Shown: positions 1 through 8,706, counted from the stretch's first letter. The stretch: DNA of 64,000 nt from Clostridia bacterium (GCA_017936765.1 JAGBEX010000014.1:124001-188000), one strand, 5' to 3'. The notes: generated from the sequence alone by a model not told the origin. Made by a program: numbers and translations.

Positions 1-36
1 TTATGCCCGTCTATCAACAGAAGGAGGGTACCTACC

Positions 37-2052
37 ATGTGCCAGGACTGCAAGAAGAAGTTCTACATCACCACACCCATCTACTATCCCAGCGGCAACA
101 TGCACATCGGCCACACCTACACCACTGTGGCTGCCGATACCATGACCCGCTTCAAGCGCCTGACCGGCCATGAGGCCTATTTCCTCACCGGCACGGACGA
201 GCATGGACAGAAGATCGAAATGAAGGCTGCCGAAGCGGGCGTGACCCCCAAGGAGTTCGTGGACAAGATCGTGGCCGAGACCAAGAAGCTGTGGGAGCTG
301 ATGAACATCCAGTATGATGATTTCATCCGCACCACCGACGAGCGCCACGAGAAGATCGTGCAGAAGATCTTCCGCCAGTTCTACGAGCAGGGCGACATTT
401 ACAAGAGCGAATACGAGGGCATGTACTGCACGCCCTGCGAGTCCTTCTGGACGCCCAGCCAGCTGGTGGAGAAGAACGGCGAGAAGGTCTGCCCCGACTG
501 CGGCCGCCCCTGCCAGCCCATGAAGGAGGAGGGCTACTTCTTCCGCATGAGCAAGTATCAGGACTGGCTCATCGACTACATCGAGACCCATCCTGACTTC
601 ATCCAGCCCGCTGCCCGCGCCAATGAGATGCTGAATAACTTCCTGCGTCCGGGTCTGCAGGATCTGTGCGTGAGCCGCACCAGCTTCAAGTGGGGCGTGC
701 CTGTGGACTTTGACGACAAGCACGTGGTGTATGTGTGGATCGACGCCCTGAGCAACTACATCACCGCCCTGGGCTATGGCACCGATCACGACGAACTGAT
801 GAAAAAGTTCTGGCCTGCTGATGTGCATCTGGTGGGCAAGGAGATCGTGCGCTTCCACACCATTTACTGGCCCATTATGCTCCACGCTTTGGGTCTGCCC
901 CTGCCCAAGCAGGTGTTCGGCCACGGCTGGCTGCTCTTTGGCGGCGACCGCATGGCCAAGTCCAAGGGCAATGTGCAGTATGCCCAGCCCATCGTGGCCC
1001 GCTATGGCTGCGACGCCCTGCGCTACTACCTCATGCGCGAGATGCCCTTCGGCGCCGACGGCAACTATACCAACGAGGCCTTCCTGACCCGCATGAACGC
1101 CGACCTGGCCAACGACCTGGGCAACCTGGTGAGCCGCACGGTGGCGATGATCGAGAAGTACTTCGGCGGCGTGGTGCCTGCCTGGACGGATGCTGTGGAT
1201 GCTGAGCTGGATAAGCCCCTGCACGAGCATTGCGCTGCGCTGCCCGCCCAGGTGGAGGCGCAGATGGACAAGCTGCAATACAGCCAGGCCCTGGCCGAGA
1301 TCTGGAAGGTCATCGGCGAGTGCAACAAGTACATCGACCTGACCCAGCCCTGGATCCTGGGCAAGGATCCCGAGAAGAAGGATCGCCTGGCCAATGTGCT
1401 GCTGACCCTGGCAGAGTGCGTCCGCTATGTGGCGGTGCTGGTGTATCCCTTCATGCCCACCACGCCGGAGCGCATCTTCCAGCAGCTGGGCGTGACGGAT
1501 GAAGCACTCAAGACCTGGGACTCCCTGGCCACCTTCGGTCAGCTGCCTGAAGGCACCAAGGTCTGCAAGGGCGAGGCGCTGTTCCCCCGCATTGATGTGA
1601 AGAAGGAACTGGAAGTGCTGAATCCTTCCCAGCCGGAGGAAGCCCCCAAGGCTGAACCCAAGCAGGAGAAGAAGGCCGAAAAGAAGCAGGAGAAGAAGCA
1701 CGAGGAGCCGGAGTACCCTGCGGAGATCAACATCGATACCTTTTTCCAGAGTAAGATCCAGGTGGGTCGCGTGCTGGAATGCACCAATGTGCCTAAGTCC
1801 AAGAAGCTGCTCCAGTTCCGGCTGTCCTTCGGCAAGGACGGCGAGCGCACCATCCTCTCCGGCATTGCCCAGTATTATCCCGATCCCGCCGCCCTGGTGG
1901 GCAAGCGGATCGTGGCCATCACCAACCTGAAGCCTCGCCTGATGATGGGCATCGAGAGCCACGGCATGATCCTCTCCGCGGTGGACGGCAACGATAACCT
2001 GCGCCTGGTCTCCGTGGGCGAGGGCGTGGAGGACGGTGCCATCGTGGGATGA
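37..2052 (+). CDS. metG: Methionyl-tRNA synthetase
   Basis: Charges tRNA-Met with methionine in the cytoplasm. The 671-residue protein has the class I HIGH motif at residues 23-26 and a KMSKS-type loop (MAKSK) at about 306-310. Two CxxC knuckles near residues 131-134 and 152-155 fit the zinc-binding insertion of the MetG family. After the anticodon-binding helices comes a Lys/Glu-rich linker (about 535-560), then a C-terminal EMAP/Trbp111-type tRNA-binding domain (about 565-671), as in dimeric long-form MetRS. An AAGGAGGG ribosome site at 21-28 supports the ATG at 37. It overlaps tatD by four bases (ATGA), as in the widespread metG-tatD pair of Firmicutes. Confidence 0.97.
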   Translation: MCQDCKKKFYITTPIYYPSGNMHIGHTYTTVAADTMTRFKRLTGHEAYFLTGTDEHGQKIEMKAAEAGVTPKEFVDKIVAETKKLWELMNIQYDDFIRTTDERHEKIVQKIFRQFYEQGDIYKSEYEGMYCTPCESFWTPSQLVEKNGEKVCPDCGRPCQPMKEEGYFFRMSKYQDWLIDYIETHPDFIQPAARANEMLNNFLRPGLQDLCVSRTSFKWGVPVDFDDKHVVYVWIDALSNYITALGYGTDHDELMKKFWPADVHLVGKEIVRFHTIYWPIMLHALGLPLPKQVFGHGWLLFGGDRMAKSKGNVQYAQPIVARYGCDALRYYLMREMPFGADGNYTNEAFLTRMNADLANDLGNLVSRTVAMIEKYFGGVVPAWTDAVDAELDKPLHEHCAALPAQVEAQMDKLQYSQALAEIWKVIGECNKYIDLTQPWILGKDPEKKDRLANVLLTLAECVRYVAVLVYPFMPTTPERIFQQLGVTDEALKTWDSLATFGQLPEGTKVCKGEALFPRIDVKKELEVLNPSQPEEAPKAEPKQEKKAEKKQEKKHEEPEYPAEINIDTFFQSKIQVGRVLECTNVPKSKKLLQFRLSFGKDGERTILSGIAQYYPDPAALVGKRIVAITNLKPRLMMGIESHGMILSAVDGNDNLRLVSVGEGVEDGAIVG

Positions 2053-2825
2053 TGGAGCTGTTTGATTCCCATTGCCATGTGGATGAACCCAAGTTCGACA
2101 ACGACCGCGATGATGCCCTCGCCCGGATGCTGGAGCGGGGCGTGACCCGGTATGCGGTGATCGGCTCGGACATGGCCAGCTCCCGGCACGCAGCGGACTT
2201 TGCTGCGTGCCATCCGGGCTGCTATGCCGCGGTGGGCATCCATCCCCATGAGGCCAAAACCATGAAGGACGGCGACCTTGACCTGCTGGCGCAATGGCTC
2301 AGGGAGGACAAGGTGGTGGCGCTGGGGGAGATCGGCCTGGACTACTACTACGACCTTTCGCCCCGCGAGGTGCAGATGGCCGTGTGCGAGCAACAGATGG
2401 AGCTGGCCTGGCAGCTGAATGTGCCTGTGGCCTACCATGTACGTGATGCCCACCAGGACATGATCGACCTGATGAAGCGGCACAAAGGCAAGCTGACCGG
2501 CGGCATCATCCATTGCTTTTCCGGCAGCTGGGAGATCGCCAAGGAGTACCTGAAAATGGGGTACTACATCAGCTTTGCCGGGCCGGTGACCTTCAAGAAA
2601 GCGCCGAAGCTCCAGGAAGCAGCTATCAACGTGCCGCGGGAGCGACTGCTGATTGAGACGGACAGTCCCTACCTGGCGCCGGAGCCTGTGCGCGGCCGCC
2701 GCAATGAGCCGGGGAATGTGTACTACGTGGCGGAGAAGATCGCTGCCCTGCGGGGCGAGACCATCGAAGAGGTGGCGGCGTATACCACAAGGAACGCCAT
2801 GGATGTGTACCGCATCAAGGAGTGA
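2049..2825 (+). CDS. tatD: TatD family metal-dependent hydrolase (DNase)
   Basis: A TIM-barrel amidohydrolase-like enzyme; TatD homologues are metal-dependent 3'-5' exonucleases. Metal-ligand motifs are visible in order: DSHCHVD at residues 6-12, GEIGLDYYYD near 93-102, an AYHVRDA block, HCFSG and ETDSPYLAPEP. The length of 258 residues is normal. The start overlaps the metG stop (ATGA), and a second in-frame ATG follows directly, so the start is uncertain by one codon. It is cotranscribed with metG and the downstream NUDIX gene, which begins 6 bp after this stop. Confidence 0.95.
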   Translation: MMELFDSHCHVDEPKFDNDRDDALARMLERGVTRYAVIGSDMASSRHAADFAACHPGCYAAVGIHPHEAKTMKDGDLDLLAQWLREDKVVALGEIGLDYYYDLSPREVQMAVCEQQMELAWQLNVPVAYHVRDAHQDMIDLMKRHKGKLTGGIIHCFSGSWEIAKEYLKMGYYISFAGPVTFKKAPKLQEAAINVPRERLLIETDSPYLAPEPVRGRRNEPGNVYYVAEKIAALRGETIEEVAAYTTRNAMDVYRIKE

Positions 2826-2831
2826 ACGCCC

Positions 2832-3245
2832 ATGGAAGCAAGCCTGGTGGTAAAGGCCATTATCCTGAACCGCGATCTGCGCAAGCTGCTGCTGATCCAG
2901 CGCAGCGCTACGGATGTTTCTGGCGCTGGCACCTGGGAAGGCGTTGGCGGGAGCATCGAACCCGGTGAATCCCCGGAGGAAGCCATTCTGCGGGAGGTCA
3001 GGGAAGAGGTCGGTATAGAGGACATCGCCATTGAACGCCTTGCCTACACCAGCCTGTGCCATGGTGATGAGCCGATGCTGATCATTGCTTACCTGTGCAG
3101 CACACAGTCGCAAACGGTGCGGCTCAGCGATGAGCATCAGGCCTGGCGATGGGCGGATAAGCAGACCTGCCGTGAACTTCTGCCGGAAGCCATCTGGCGG
3201 GACTTTGAGCGGCATGGTGTGTTTGAAATGACTGAATTGAAATGA
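2832..3245 (+). CDS. NUDIX hydrolase
   Basis: A 137-residue single-domain NUDIX protein. Residues 40-62 fit the signature GX5EX7REUXEEXGU without mismatch (G40, E46, R54-E55, E58-E59, G61). Such enzymes cleave nucleoside diphosphates linked to another moiety. The flanks resemble the MutT/IDI-like branch but do not fix the substrate. It is the last gene of the metG-tatD unit and is followed at once by an intrinsic terminator at 3251-3286. Confidence 0.9.
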   Translation: MEASLVVKAIILNRDLRKLLLIQRSATDVSGAGTWEGVGGSIEPGESPEEAILREVREEVGIEDIAIERLAYTSLCHGDEPMLIIAYLCSTQSQTVRLSDEHQAWRWADKQTCRELLPEAIWRDFERHGVFEMTELK

Positions 3246-3250
3246 AGAGC

Positions 3251-3286
3251 AGCCTGGAAGTGAGAAGCTTTCCAGGCTGTTTCTTT
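3251..3286 (+). terminator. Intrinsic terminator after the NUDIX gene
   Basis: Stem AGCCTGGA (3251-3258) with TCCAGGCT (3271-3278), then GTTTCTTT. The T-run overlaps the -35 box of the next promoter. Confidence 0.85.
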
Positions 3287-3312
3287 ACATTCGGCGGAGA
3301 ATGTGGTATATT
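3284..3312 (+). promoter_or_regulatory. Sigma-A promoter of the leader peptide / MFS gene
   Basis: TTTACA (3284-3289), a 17-nt spacer and TATATT (3307-3312). The 36-nt gap to the leader peptide start leaves a short untranslated leader. Confidence 0.75.
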
Positions 3313-3348
3313 TTTTACTAATAAAAAGAATGTACTGGAGGTGTTACC

Positions 3349-3405
3349 ATGCCCATTACCTGCCTGCCATTGCCCGCAGATGTCTCTGCTCCGCGCAAGG
3401 TCTGA
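3349..3405 (+). CDS. Putative 18-residue regulatory leader peptide
   Basis: The ATG at 3349 is preceded by a good ribosome site (TGGAGGTG, 3336-3343) and encodes MPITCLPLPADVSAPRKV, ending in TGA at 3403. The last six codons form the left arm of a strong hairpin that continues downstream. A short translated peptide before a drug-efflux-type gene, with alternative hairpins and a paired ribosome site, is the usual layout of antibiotic-induced ribosome-stalling attenuators (erm, mef and tet leaders). Proline- and Arg-Lys-containing peptides are often stall-prone, but which drug or codon would matter is not visible. Function is inferred; only the peptide, its ribosome site and the hairpins are seen. 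Confidence 0.65.
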   Translation: MPITCLPLPADVSAPRKV

Positions 3406-3499
3406 TAGGACGAAACCTGCACGGAGCAATACCTTTCCTTCGTCCACATTAGGCTTTGCGCTGCTTGCATGATGAAATACAATTGTAAGGAGCAAAGCC
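3387..3499 (+). promoter_or_regulatory. Attenuator-type hairpin array before the MFS gene
   Basis: Three inverted repeats lie between leader peptide and gene. (1) TGCTCCG-c-GCA-a-GGT (3387-3401) pairs with ACC-TGC-a-CGGAGCA (3415-3428), 13 bp with one mismatch and one bulge. (2) GGACGAA (3408-3414), in the loop of hairpin 1, pairs with TTCGTCC (3439-3445), so 1 and 2 exclude each other. (3) GGCTTTGC (3452-3459) pairs with GCAAAGCC (3492-3499), covering the end of the ribosome site AAGGAG (3487-3492) and reaching the ATG. No T-run follows, so control of translation rather than termination is more likely. Confidence 0.7.
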
Positions 3500-4795
3500 A
3501 TGAAAAGAATAACTTTTTTCAAAGAACTGAAAGATTTTCTGCTTTTATGGAGTTCCCAGGCGGTATCGTCTTTGGGAACGGCCATGACGGAGTATGCCCT
3601 GGTCATTTGGGTATACGAACAGCAGGGGACAGCCACCAGCACCATGCTGCTGACGCTCTGCACCTTTATGCCAACAATCTTATTCCGCTTTGTGGCGGGA
3701 ACGTTGGCGGATCGGTGGGACAAGAAGCGCATCATGCTGGTGTGTGATGTGCTGGCAGCTTGCGGCACGGCGGCGATTCTCATATTGCATTCGCTGGGTG
3801 CGCTGCGTGTGTGGCACATCTATCTGATCAACGTACTGCTGAGCTTCATGAATGCCTTCCAGGCTCCGGCATCCTTTGCGGCAACCAGTCTGCTGGTGCC
3901 TGAGAAGCACTACGCCAGAGCGGGCGGTTTGCAGGGCGTGTCGTGGGCGGCGATCTCCATCCTTTCACCTGCGCTGGGCAGCGCCGTTCTGGCCTTTGGT
4001 GGATTGAATGCGGTGCTGATCATCGACCTGGCCAGCTTTGCCGTGGCTTTTGCGGTGCTGCTGGGGTGCATCAGGTTGCCGAAACAGGAGTATGCCCCGC
4101 GTGAGACCGGAGAGACCTTCCTGCAAAGCTGTCTGGTGGGGATGCGCTACCTTGTGAAACACAAGGGACTGATGCACATCACGCTGTTTATTGCCGCCAC
4201 CAACTTCCTGGCCAAGTTGGGCAACGATGGTATGCTGGCGCCCTTTGTGCTGAGCAGAACGGGCAACGACCAGCAGATTCTCGGCATGGTGCAGAGTTCG
4301 GTGGCTATTGGCCTGCTGGCAGGTAGTATGCTGGCGACGGTCATGAAGCCAGTGAAGAAGAAAATGCGATTGATCTTTGTGCTGTATGTCTTTATTTTCG
4401 CAGGAAACGTGGTGCAAGGATTGTCGTTACAGCCCTGGGTGTGGTGTGCGGCTGCCTTTACGACCTACATGGCGGCAGCTGTGATGAACGCCAACCTGAC
4501 GGCAGTTTTGCGGACGTATGTGCCGCTGGAGATGCACGGGCGTGTGTTCTCGGCCAAGGATACGCTGCAAAACTGCACTATCCCGCTGAGTTTGTCCATT
4601 GGTGGCACGCTGGCTGACCATGGGTTCGAGCCATTCATGGCGACGGATTCACCCATGCAGCGGCTGCTGGTGCCTTTGTTTGGCACGGGCGGCGGCGCGG
4701 GCATTGCCCTGATGGTTTTCCTGGTGGGCGTAGCGGGCTGCGGCATCAGCCTGTGTCAGCTTAACAGGCGGGTGTACAACGAATTGGAAAAGTAA
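3500..4795 (+). CDS. MFS efflux transporter (macrolide-efflux-like)
   Basis: A 431-residue, about 12-helix major facilitator. Motif A appears as DRWDKKRIM at residues 71-79, between helices 2 and 3. Overall character (short N terminus, early SQAVSSLG stretch, length about 420) resembles the Mef/EntS-type exporter branch. The start at 3500 follows AAGGAG (3487-3492). It stands alone between two terminators and carries its own promoter and leader peptide, which suggests inducible expression by a ribosome-targeting compound. The substrate cannot be read from sequence. Alternative: a housekeeping exporter of unknown cargo. Confidence 0.85.
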   Translation: MKRITFFKELKDFLLLWSSQAVSSLGTAMTEYALVIWVYEQQGTATSTMLLTLCTFMPTILFRFVAGTLADRWDKKRIMLVCDVLAACGTAAILILHSLGALRVWHIYLINVLLSFMNAFQAPASFAATSLLVPEKHYARAGGLQGVSWAAISILSPALGSAVLAFGGLNAVLIIDLASFAVAFAVLLGCIRLPKQEYAPRETGETFLQSCLVGMRYLVKHKGLMHITLFIAATNFLAKLGNDGMLAPFVLSRTGNDQQILGMVQSSVAIGLLAGSMLATVMKPVKKKMRLIFVLYVFIFAGNVVQGLSLQPWVWCAAAFTTYMAAAVMNANLTAVLRTYVPLEMHGRVFSAKDTLQNCTIPLSLSIGGTLADHGFEPFMATDSPMQRLLVPLFGTGGGAGIALMVFLVGVAGCGISLCQLNRRVYNELEK

Positions 4796-4802
4796 GTTTC
4801 GG

Positions 4803-4837
4803 GGCGTCTCCTGTGCGAAAGCGCGGGGGACGCTTTT
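4803..4837 (+). terminator. Intrinsic terminator after the MFS gene
   Basis: GCGTC (4804-4808) pairs with GACGC (4829-4833), extended inward by TCC/GGG and GC/GC around a GAAA loop, then TTTT. Confidence 0.75.
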
Positions 4838-4843
4838 CCATGG

Positions 4844-4872
4844 TTGCATGATGCGCGACAAAATGATATAAT
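4844..4872 (+). promoter_or_regulatory. Sigma-A promoter of the PfkB kinase gene
   Basis: TTGCAT (4844-4849), 17-nt spacer, TATAAT (4867-4872), 30 nt before the start codon. Confidence 0.8.
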
Positions 4873-4902
4873 AGATTAGTATGAGAACATGGGGGTGCTT
4901 TG

Positions 4903-5826
4903 ATGATTACGTCGATTTGCATGAATCCCTCTTTTGATAAGACGGTGGAGGTCGCTGCGCTGGAAGTGGGCGAGGTGAACCGTATCCGTACCTCCCGCAC
5001 TGATATGGGCGGCAAGGGCATCAATGTGGCGGTGGTGGCTCAGCGCTTGGGCCTGAACTGCCAATGCCTGGGTGTGATGGGCGAGGACGGTGCTGACCGC
5101 CTGCAGGCCATGCTAGACAAGGAAGACATGAAGAACGCCTTCCTCACCGTGCCGGGCAGCGTGCGCACCAACACCAAGATCGTCAGCCTGGATGGCAAGG
5201 GTGTGACGGAACTGAACGAGCCGGGTGCACCCATGAATCAGGAACAGCTGAAGGCTTTTTTCGACATGGCGCGGGAAAAGACCGCCGGCAGCCGCTATGT
5301 GGTGCTGACGGGTTCGCTGCCGCCGGGTTGCCCGGTGGGTACCTACCGCGACCTGATGCGCGCCCTGGAGGGCGAGAACTGCATCCTGGACGTGGGTGGC
5401 AAGGAGCTGGAGCTGGGTGCGGAGGCGCATCCATTCCTGATCAAGCCCAATCTGAGCGAGCTGGAGGCCACCCTGGGGCTGGAGCTGCGCACGCTGCGTT
5501 CCATCCGCGATGCGGCGCTGATCTTCCTGCGCAAGGGAGTGCAGCACGTGGTGGTTTCCATGGGCAGCATGGGCGCCATGTATGTCTCCAAGGAAAAGAC
5601 GCTGTTCGCACCTGCCCTTCGCGTGGAGGCTAAGTCCACCGTGGGCGCTGGCGATGCCATGGTGGGCGGCCTGCTGAAGGGCCTTGAGGTGGAGGGCGAT
5701 ATGGCTCATGCCTTCCGCTACGGTGTGGCGGCGGGCGCTGCCAGCGTGATGACCGAGGGTACGCAGCTCATCGTGCCGGAGGATTTCGACAACCTGCTGG
5801 GTCAGGTCAAGGTTCAGGAAGTGTAA
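4903..5826 (+). CDS. 1-phosphofructokinase-family hexose kinase (PfkB)
   Basis: A cytoplasmic sugar-phosphate kinase of the ribokinase/PfkB fold, 307 residues. Visible family motifs are GGKGIN at 36-41 (first PfkB signature), TGSLPPG in the middle, and the ATP-site/catalytic-base motif VGAGDA near 247-252. FruK (fructose-1-phosphate) and LacC (tagatose-6-phosphate) both fit; no PTS or tagatose gene lies nearby to decide. The ATG at 4903 is preferred to the TTG at 4900 because GGGGGTG (4891-4897) is then correctly spaced. The downstream GNAT gene starts 2 nt after the stop, so the two are probably cotranscribed. Confidence 0.88.
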   Translation: MITSICMNPSFDKTVEVAALEVGEVNRIRTSRTDMGGKGINVAVVAQRLGLNCQCLGVMGEDGADRLQAMLDKEDMKNAFLTVPGSVRTNTKIVSLDGKGVTELNEPGAPMNQEQLKAFFDMAREKTAGSRYVVLTGSLPPGCPVGTYRDLMRALEGENCILDVGGKELELGAEAHPFLIKPNLSELEATLGLELRTLRSIRDAALIFLRKGVQHVVVSMGSMGAMYVSKEKTLFAPALRVEAKSTVGAGDAMVGGLLKGLEVEGDMAHAFRYGVAAGAASVMTEGTQLIVPEDFDNLLGQVKVQEV

Positions 5827-5827
5827 G

Positions 5828-6283
5828 ATGTTTTTCAGAAGGTTCCAGCCTGCATTCACCGATGGGGTCATCGATCTGGTACCCATCAGGCTATACCCGC
5901 CGGATAGCGCCATGGGCTTTGGCGAATGCTATGATTACATCATTGCGCCCCATGGCGTGAGCCGGGAAGCGGGGCGCATCAGCCTGCGGCTGGGGGAAAG
6001 CCCTTGTGTGTACTATTTCGGCCACATCGGCTACCATGTGGATCCACCCTACCGGGGCAAGCGCTATGCCCGGCGCGCCTGCGCGCTGCTGGCGCCCATG
6101 ATGCGCCAGTTGGGCAAGACCAGCGTGGTGATCACCACCGACCCGGACAACATCCCCAGCCGCCGCACCTGCGAGGCGCTGGGCTGCGAAATGGAGCGCA
6201 TCGTGGATGTGCCGAAGGAGATCCGCAGCCGGTGGGAGATCAGTCCGGTGAAGTGCCGCTACATCTGGCGGCTGGATGATTGA
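5828..6283 (+). CDS. GNAT family N-acetyltransferase
   Basis: 151 residues. The acetyl-CoA motif A is visible as a beta-strand followed by PPYRGKRYARRAC, a Q/RxxGxA-type loop and helix, with motif B (DNIPSRRTCEALGC) after it. The substrate is unknown. It begins one base after the stop of the PfkB kinase gene and so shares its promoter. Glycine and arginine in the pyrophosphate loop are intact, so the enzyme should be active. Confidence 0.85.
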   Translation: MFFRRFQPAFTDGVIDLVPIRLYPPDSAMGFGECYDYIIAPHGVSREAGRISLRLGESPCVYYFGHIGYHVDPPYRGKRYARRACALLAPMMRQLGKTSVVITTDPDNIPSRRTCEALGCEMERIVDVPKEIRSRWEISPVKCRYIWRLDD

Positions 6284-6356
6284 ATGCAGCATACTTTCCA
6301 TGGGAACCATGGTATGATAAAGCAGCGGCGGTCTGCCGCGCGAAGGGAGCGAGGGC

Positions 6357-7136
6357 ATGGAGATCCGTGCAAGGGGTGCGGTCTTCCATTGTGAACTGAC
6401 GGGGCAGGGGAATGGCCGCGTCGTTCTTTTGCATGGCTGGGGCTGCGATGTGAGCCTGATGAAGCCGGTGGCAGACTATCTGGCACAGGATATGCAGGTG
6501 CTGAGCATTGATTTTCCCGGCCATGGGCAGAGCAGCCGTCCCCCGGAACCCTGGGGCGTGCCGGAGTATGCTCAGGCCACGCTGGACGTGCTGCGGCAGC
6601 TGGATTTCCTGCCCTGTGCGGTGATCGCCCACTCCTTTGGCGGGCGCATTGTGGCGCAGCTGGCGGCGGAGGATGCGACGCTGTTCACCAAGATCATCCT
6701 CACCGGCGCGGCGGGCATCAAAAAGCCGCAGACCGAGGAAAGCCGCAAGCGCAGCGAGGAGTTCAAGAAGCTCAAAGCCCTGTGCCAGACGGCCAAGAGA
6801 ATGAAGATCTTCGGCGCACTTCCTGACAAAATGGAGGAGAAGCTGCGCCAGAAATACGGTAGCCGGGATTACAATGCCCTGGATGCCGAAATGCGCCAGA
6901 CCTTTGTGAAGGTCATCAGCCTGGATCTCAGCGACAGGTATGCGAAGATCCAACAGCCCACGCTGCTCATCTGGGGCGACCAGGACACGGAAACGCCCCT
7001 GTGGATGGGTCGGCAGATGGAGAAGGATATCCCCGATGCGGGTCTTGTGGTGCTGGAGGGTGGCACGCACTTTGCGTATCTGGAGCAGGTGCAGCGCTTC
7101 AACAAGATCGCTCATGTTTTCCTGATGGAGGAGTAA
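6357..7136 (+). CDS. Alpha/beta-fold hydrolase
   Basis: A 259-residue alpha/beta hydrolase without a signal peptide. The oxyanion-hole motif HGWG is at 26-29, the nucleophile elbow AHSFGG puts the serine at 93, the acid is D208 (WGDQD) and the base H238 (GGTH). The cap region (about 120-190) is rich in Lys and Arg. The substrate is unknown. It starts a run of genes for peptidoglycan precursor synthesis (Mur ligase starts 1 nt after this stop, then ddl), suggesting a cell-envelope role. A -10-like TATGAT at 6313-6318 lies upstream beside a CCATGG-GAA-CCATGG repeat, but no convincing -35 is present. Confidence 0.87.
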   Translation: MEIRARGAVFHCELTGQGNGRVVLLHGWGCDVSLMKPVADYLAQDMQVLSIDFPGHGQSSRPPEPWGVPEYAQATLDVLRQLDFLPCAVIAHSFGGRIVAQLAAEDATLFTKIILTGAAGIKKPQTEESRKRSEEFKKLKALCQTAKRMKIFGALPDKMEEKLRQKYGSRDYNALDAEMRQTFVKVISLDLSDRYAKIQQPTLLIWGDQDTETPLWMGRQMEKDIPDAGLVVLEGGTHFAYLEQVQRFNKIAHVFLMEE

Positions 7137-7137
7137 T

Positions 7138-8691
7138 ATGCTGTATGCATTGGCGGTGGCGGCGGCCTGTCTGCTGGCCTCCCGCGGATTGATCCACTAT
7201 TTTCAGCTGGAGAGCTACCAGTTCCCCGGCTATTTCCGCACGCTGAAAAGGAACTGGAAGAACGCCCTGCTGCCTGGCCTGCTGCTGACGGTGGTGCTGC
7301 TGGTGGCTGGCTTTTTCCTGCGAAATGCAGACAGCGCCGTTTTGCGGGTGCTGGTGACGCTGTGCGTTATGCTGATCACCCTGGGTGCTATCGGGCATTT
7401 CGACCTGCTGAACGTGAAAAAGGCCAAGAAGCCCCTGGTGTTTACCCCCCGAGTGAAGCGCCTGTATGCTGTGGCGGCGGTGGTGTTTTTCCTGATCTGC
7501 TGGGCGCTGCCCGTTGGGTGGCTGTTCCCGCTGCTCCTGCCCCTTTGGGTGGCGCTGGCGGGGTTGCTGGCCTGGCCCATTGAGAAGCTCATCAGCGAAA
7601 TGTATTTCCGGGATGCCCAGCGGATGCTGAAGAACCGGCCTGACTTGATCAAGATCGGCATCACCGGCAGCTATGGCAAGACCAGCGTGAAGTTCATTCT
7701 GGGTACCATGCTCTCGGAGAAGTACCAGACGCTGGTGACGCCCTCCAGCTTCAACACCCCCATGGGCGTGACGAAGATCATCCGCACCAAGCTGCAGCCT
7801 GCCCACCAGGTGTTCGTGGCGGAAATGGGTGCGCGGCACGTGGGCGACATCAAGGAAATGTGCCGACTGGTGCATCCTACCTACGGTGTGCTGACCAGCG
7901 TTGGCCCCCAGCACCTGGACACCTTCAAGACCATTGACCGCATCAAGAAGACCAAGTACGAGATGATGGACGCCATTCCCGCCGGGGGCTGCTGCTTCTT
8001 CCCGGACGACGGTGCCATTTGCCGCGAACTCTACGACAAGACCAGCAAGACCAAGCGCCTGTGCTGTCTGAACGACAACGGCACGGCAGACGTGTGGGCG
8101 GAGGACATCACCGTGTCCCCGGCGGGCAGCCACTTCATGCTCTGCACGAAGGAGGGCAGCATTGCCTGCGAGACCAAGCTGCTGGGCGAGCATAATATCC
8201 AGAACATTCTGCTGGCGGCCACGGTGTGCCTGCACCTGGGCTTGAACCTGCGGCAGATCAGCCGGGGCATTGCGCGGCTGTCTCCGGTGGAGCATCGCCT
8301 GCAGCTGATCCCCTCCACGGGTGTGACCATCATTGACGACGCTTTCAACAGCAATCCCCGGGGTGTCGAGGCTGCGCTGAAGGTGATCCGTGATTTCCCC
8401 GGGCGGCGCATCATCATTACCCCCGGCATGGTGGAATTGGGCGAGGGCGAGGACGAGTTCAACCGCGCCTTTGGCCGCAAGATGGCCGACTGCGTGGACG
8501 TAGCCATCCTGGTGGGCGTGAAGCACACCCAGCCCATTGCAGAAGGGCTGAAAGAGGCAGGCTTTGCGGGGGAGAACATCCATCCCGTGAAGAGCCTGGA
8601 CGAGGCGGCGGCGCTGCTGCGGCAGATCGGCAAACCTGGCGATGTGGCGCTGTTTGAAAACGACCTGCCGGATAATTATTCCGAACAATAA
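7138..8691 (+). CDS. Membrane-anchored Mur ligase, MurF-like
   Basis: 517 residues. Roughly the first 150 hold about four hydrophobic helices (near 1-15, 45-65, 75-95, 110-145). The central ATPase domain has the Mur P-loop GITGSYGKTS at 174-183, followed by a PSSFNTPMG block, VAEMGARHVGD and VGPQHLDTF, as in MurF-type ligases. The C-terminal ligase domain contains DAFNSNPRG. MurF adds D-Ala-D-Ala to UDP-MurNAc-tripeptide, and the adjacent ddl that makes that dipeptide supports this reading. Unlike classical MurF, the N-terminal UDP-substrate domain is replaced by membrane segments, so a related ligase with a lipid-linked substrate cannot be excluded. Confidence 0.82.
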   Translation: MLYALAVAAACLLASRGLIHYFQLESYQFPGYFRTLKRNWKNALLPGLLLTVVLLVAGFFLRNADSAVLRVLVTLCVMLITLGAIGHFDLLNVKKAKKPLVFTPRVKRLYAVAAVVFFLICWALPVGWLFPLLLPLWVALAGLLAWPIEKLISEMYFRDAQRMLKNRPDLIKIGITGSYGKTSVKFILGTMLSEKYQTLVTPSSFNTPMGVTKIIRTKLQPAHQVFVAEMGARHVGDIKEMCRLVHPTYGVLTSVGPQHLDTFKTIDRIKKTKYEMMDAIPAGGCCFFPDDGAICRELYDKTSKTKRLCCLNDNGTADVWAEDITVSPAGSHFMLCTKEGSIACETKLLGEHNIQNILLAATVCLHLGLNLRQISRGIARLSPVEHRLQLIPSTGVTIIDDAFNSNPRGVEAALKVIRDFPGRRIIITPGMVELGEGEDEFNRAFGRKMADCVDVAILVGVKHTQPIAEGLKEAGFAGENIHPVKSLDEAAALLRQIGKPGDVALFENDLPDNYSEQ

Positions 8692-8706
8692 GGAGGAGAA
8701 CCCTCT

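Noticed and set aside
3242..3472. A 76-codon open frame overlapping the NUDIX terminator and the leader-peptide region
   Set aside because: It runs through a terminator and a promoter, has no ribosome site at its start and no protein-like composition. The short peptide at 3349 in another frame has a much better start signal.
6296..6318. CCATGG-GAA-CCATGG repeat next to TATGAT as a regulated promoter
   Set aside because: No acceptable -35 was found at 16-18 nt, so it is mentioned only within the hydrolase entry.
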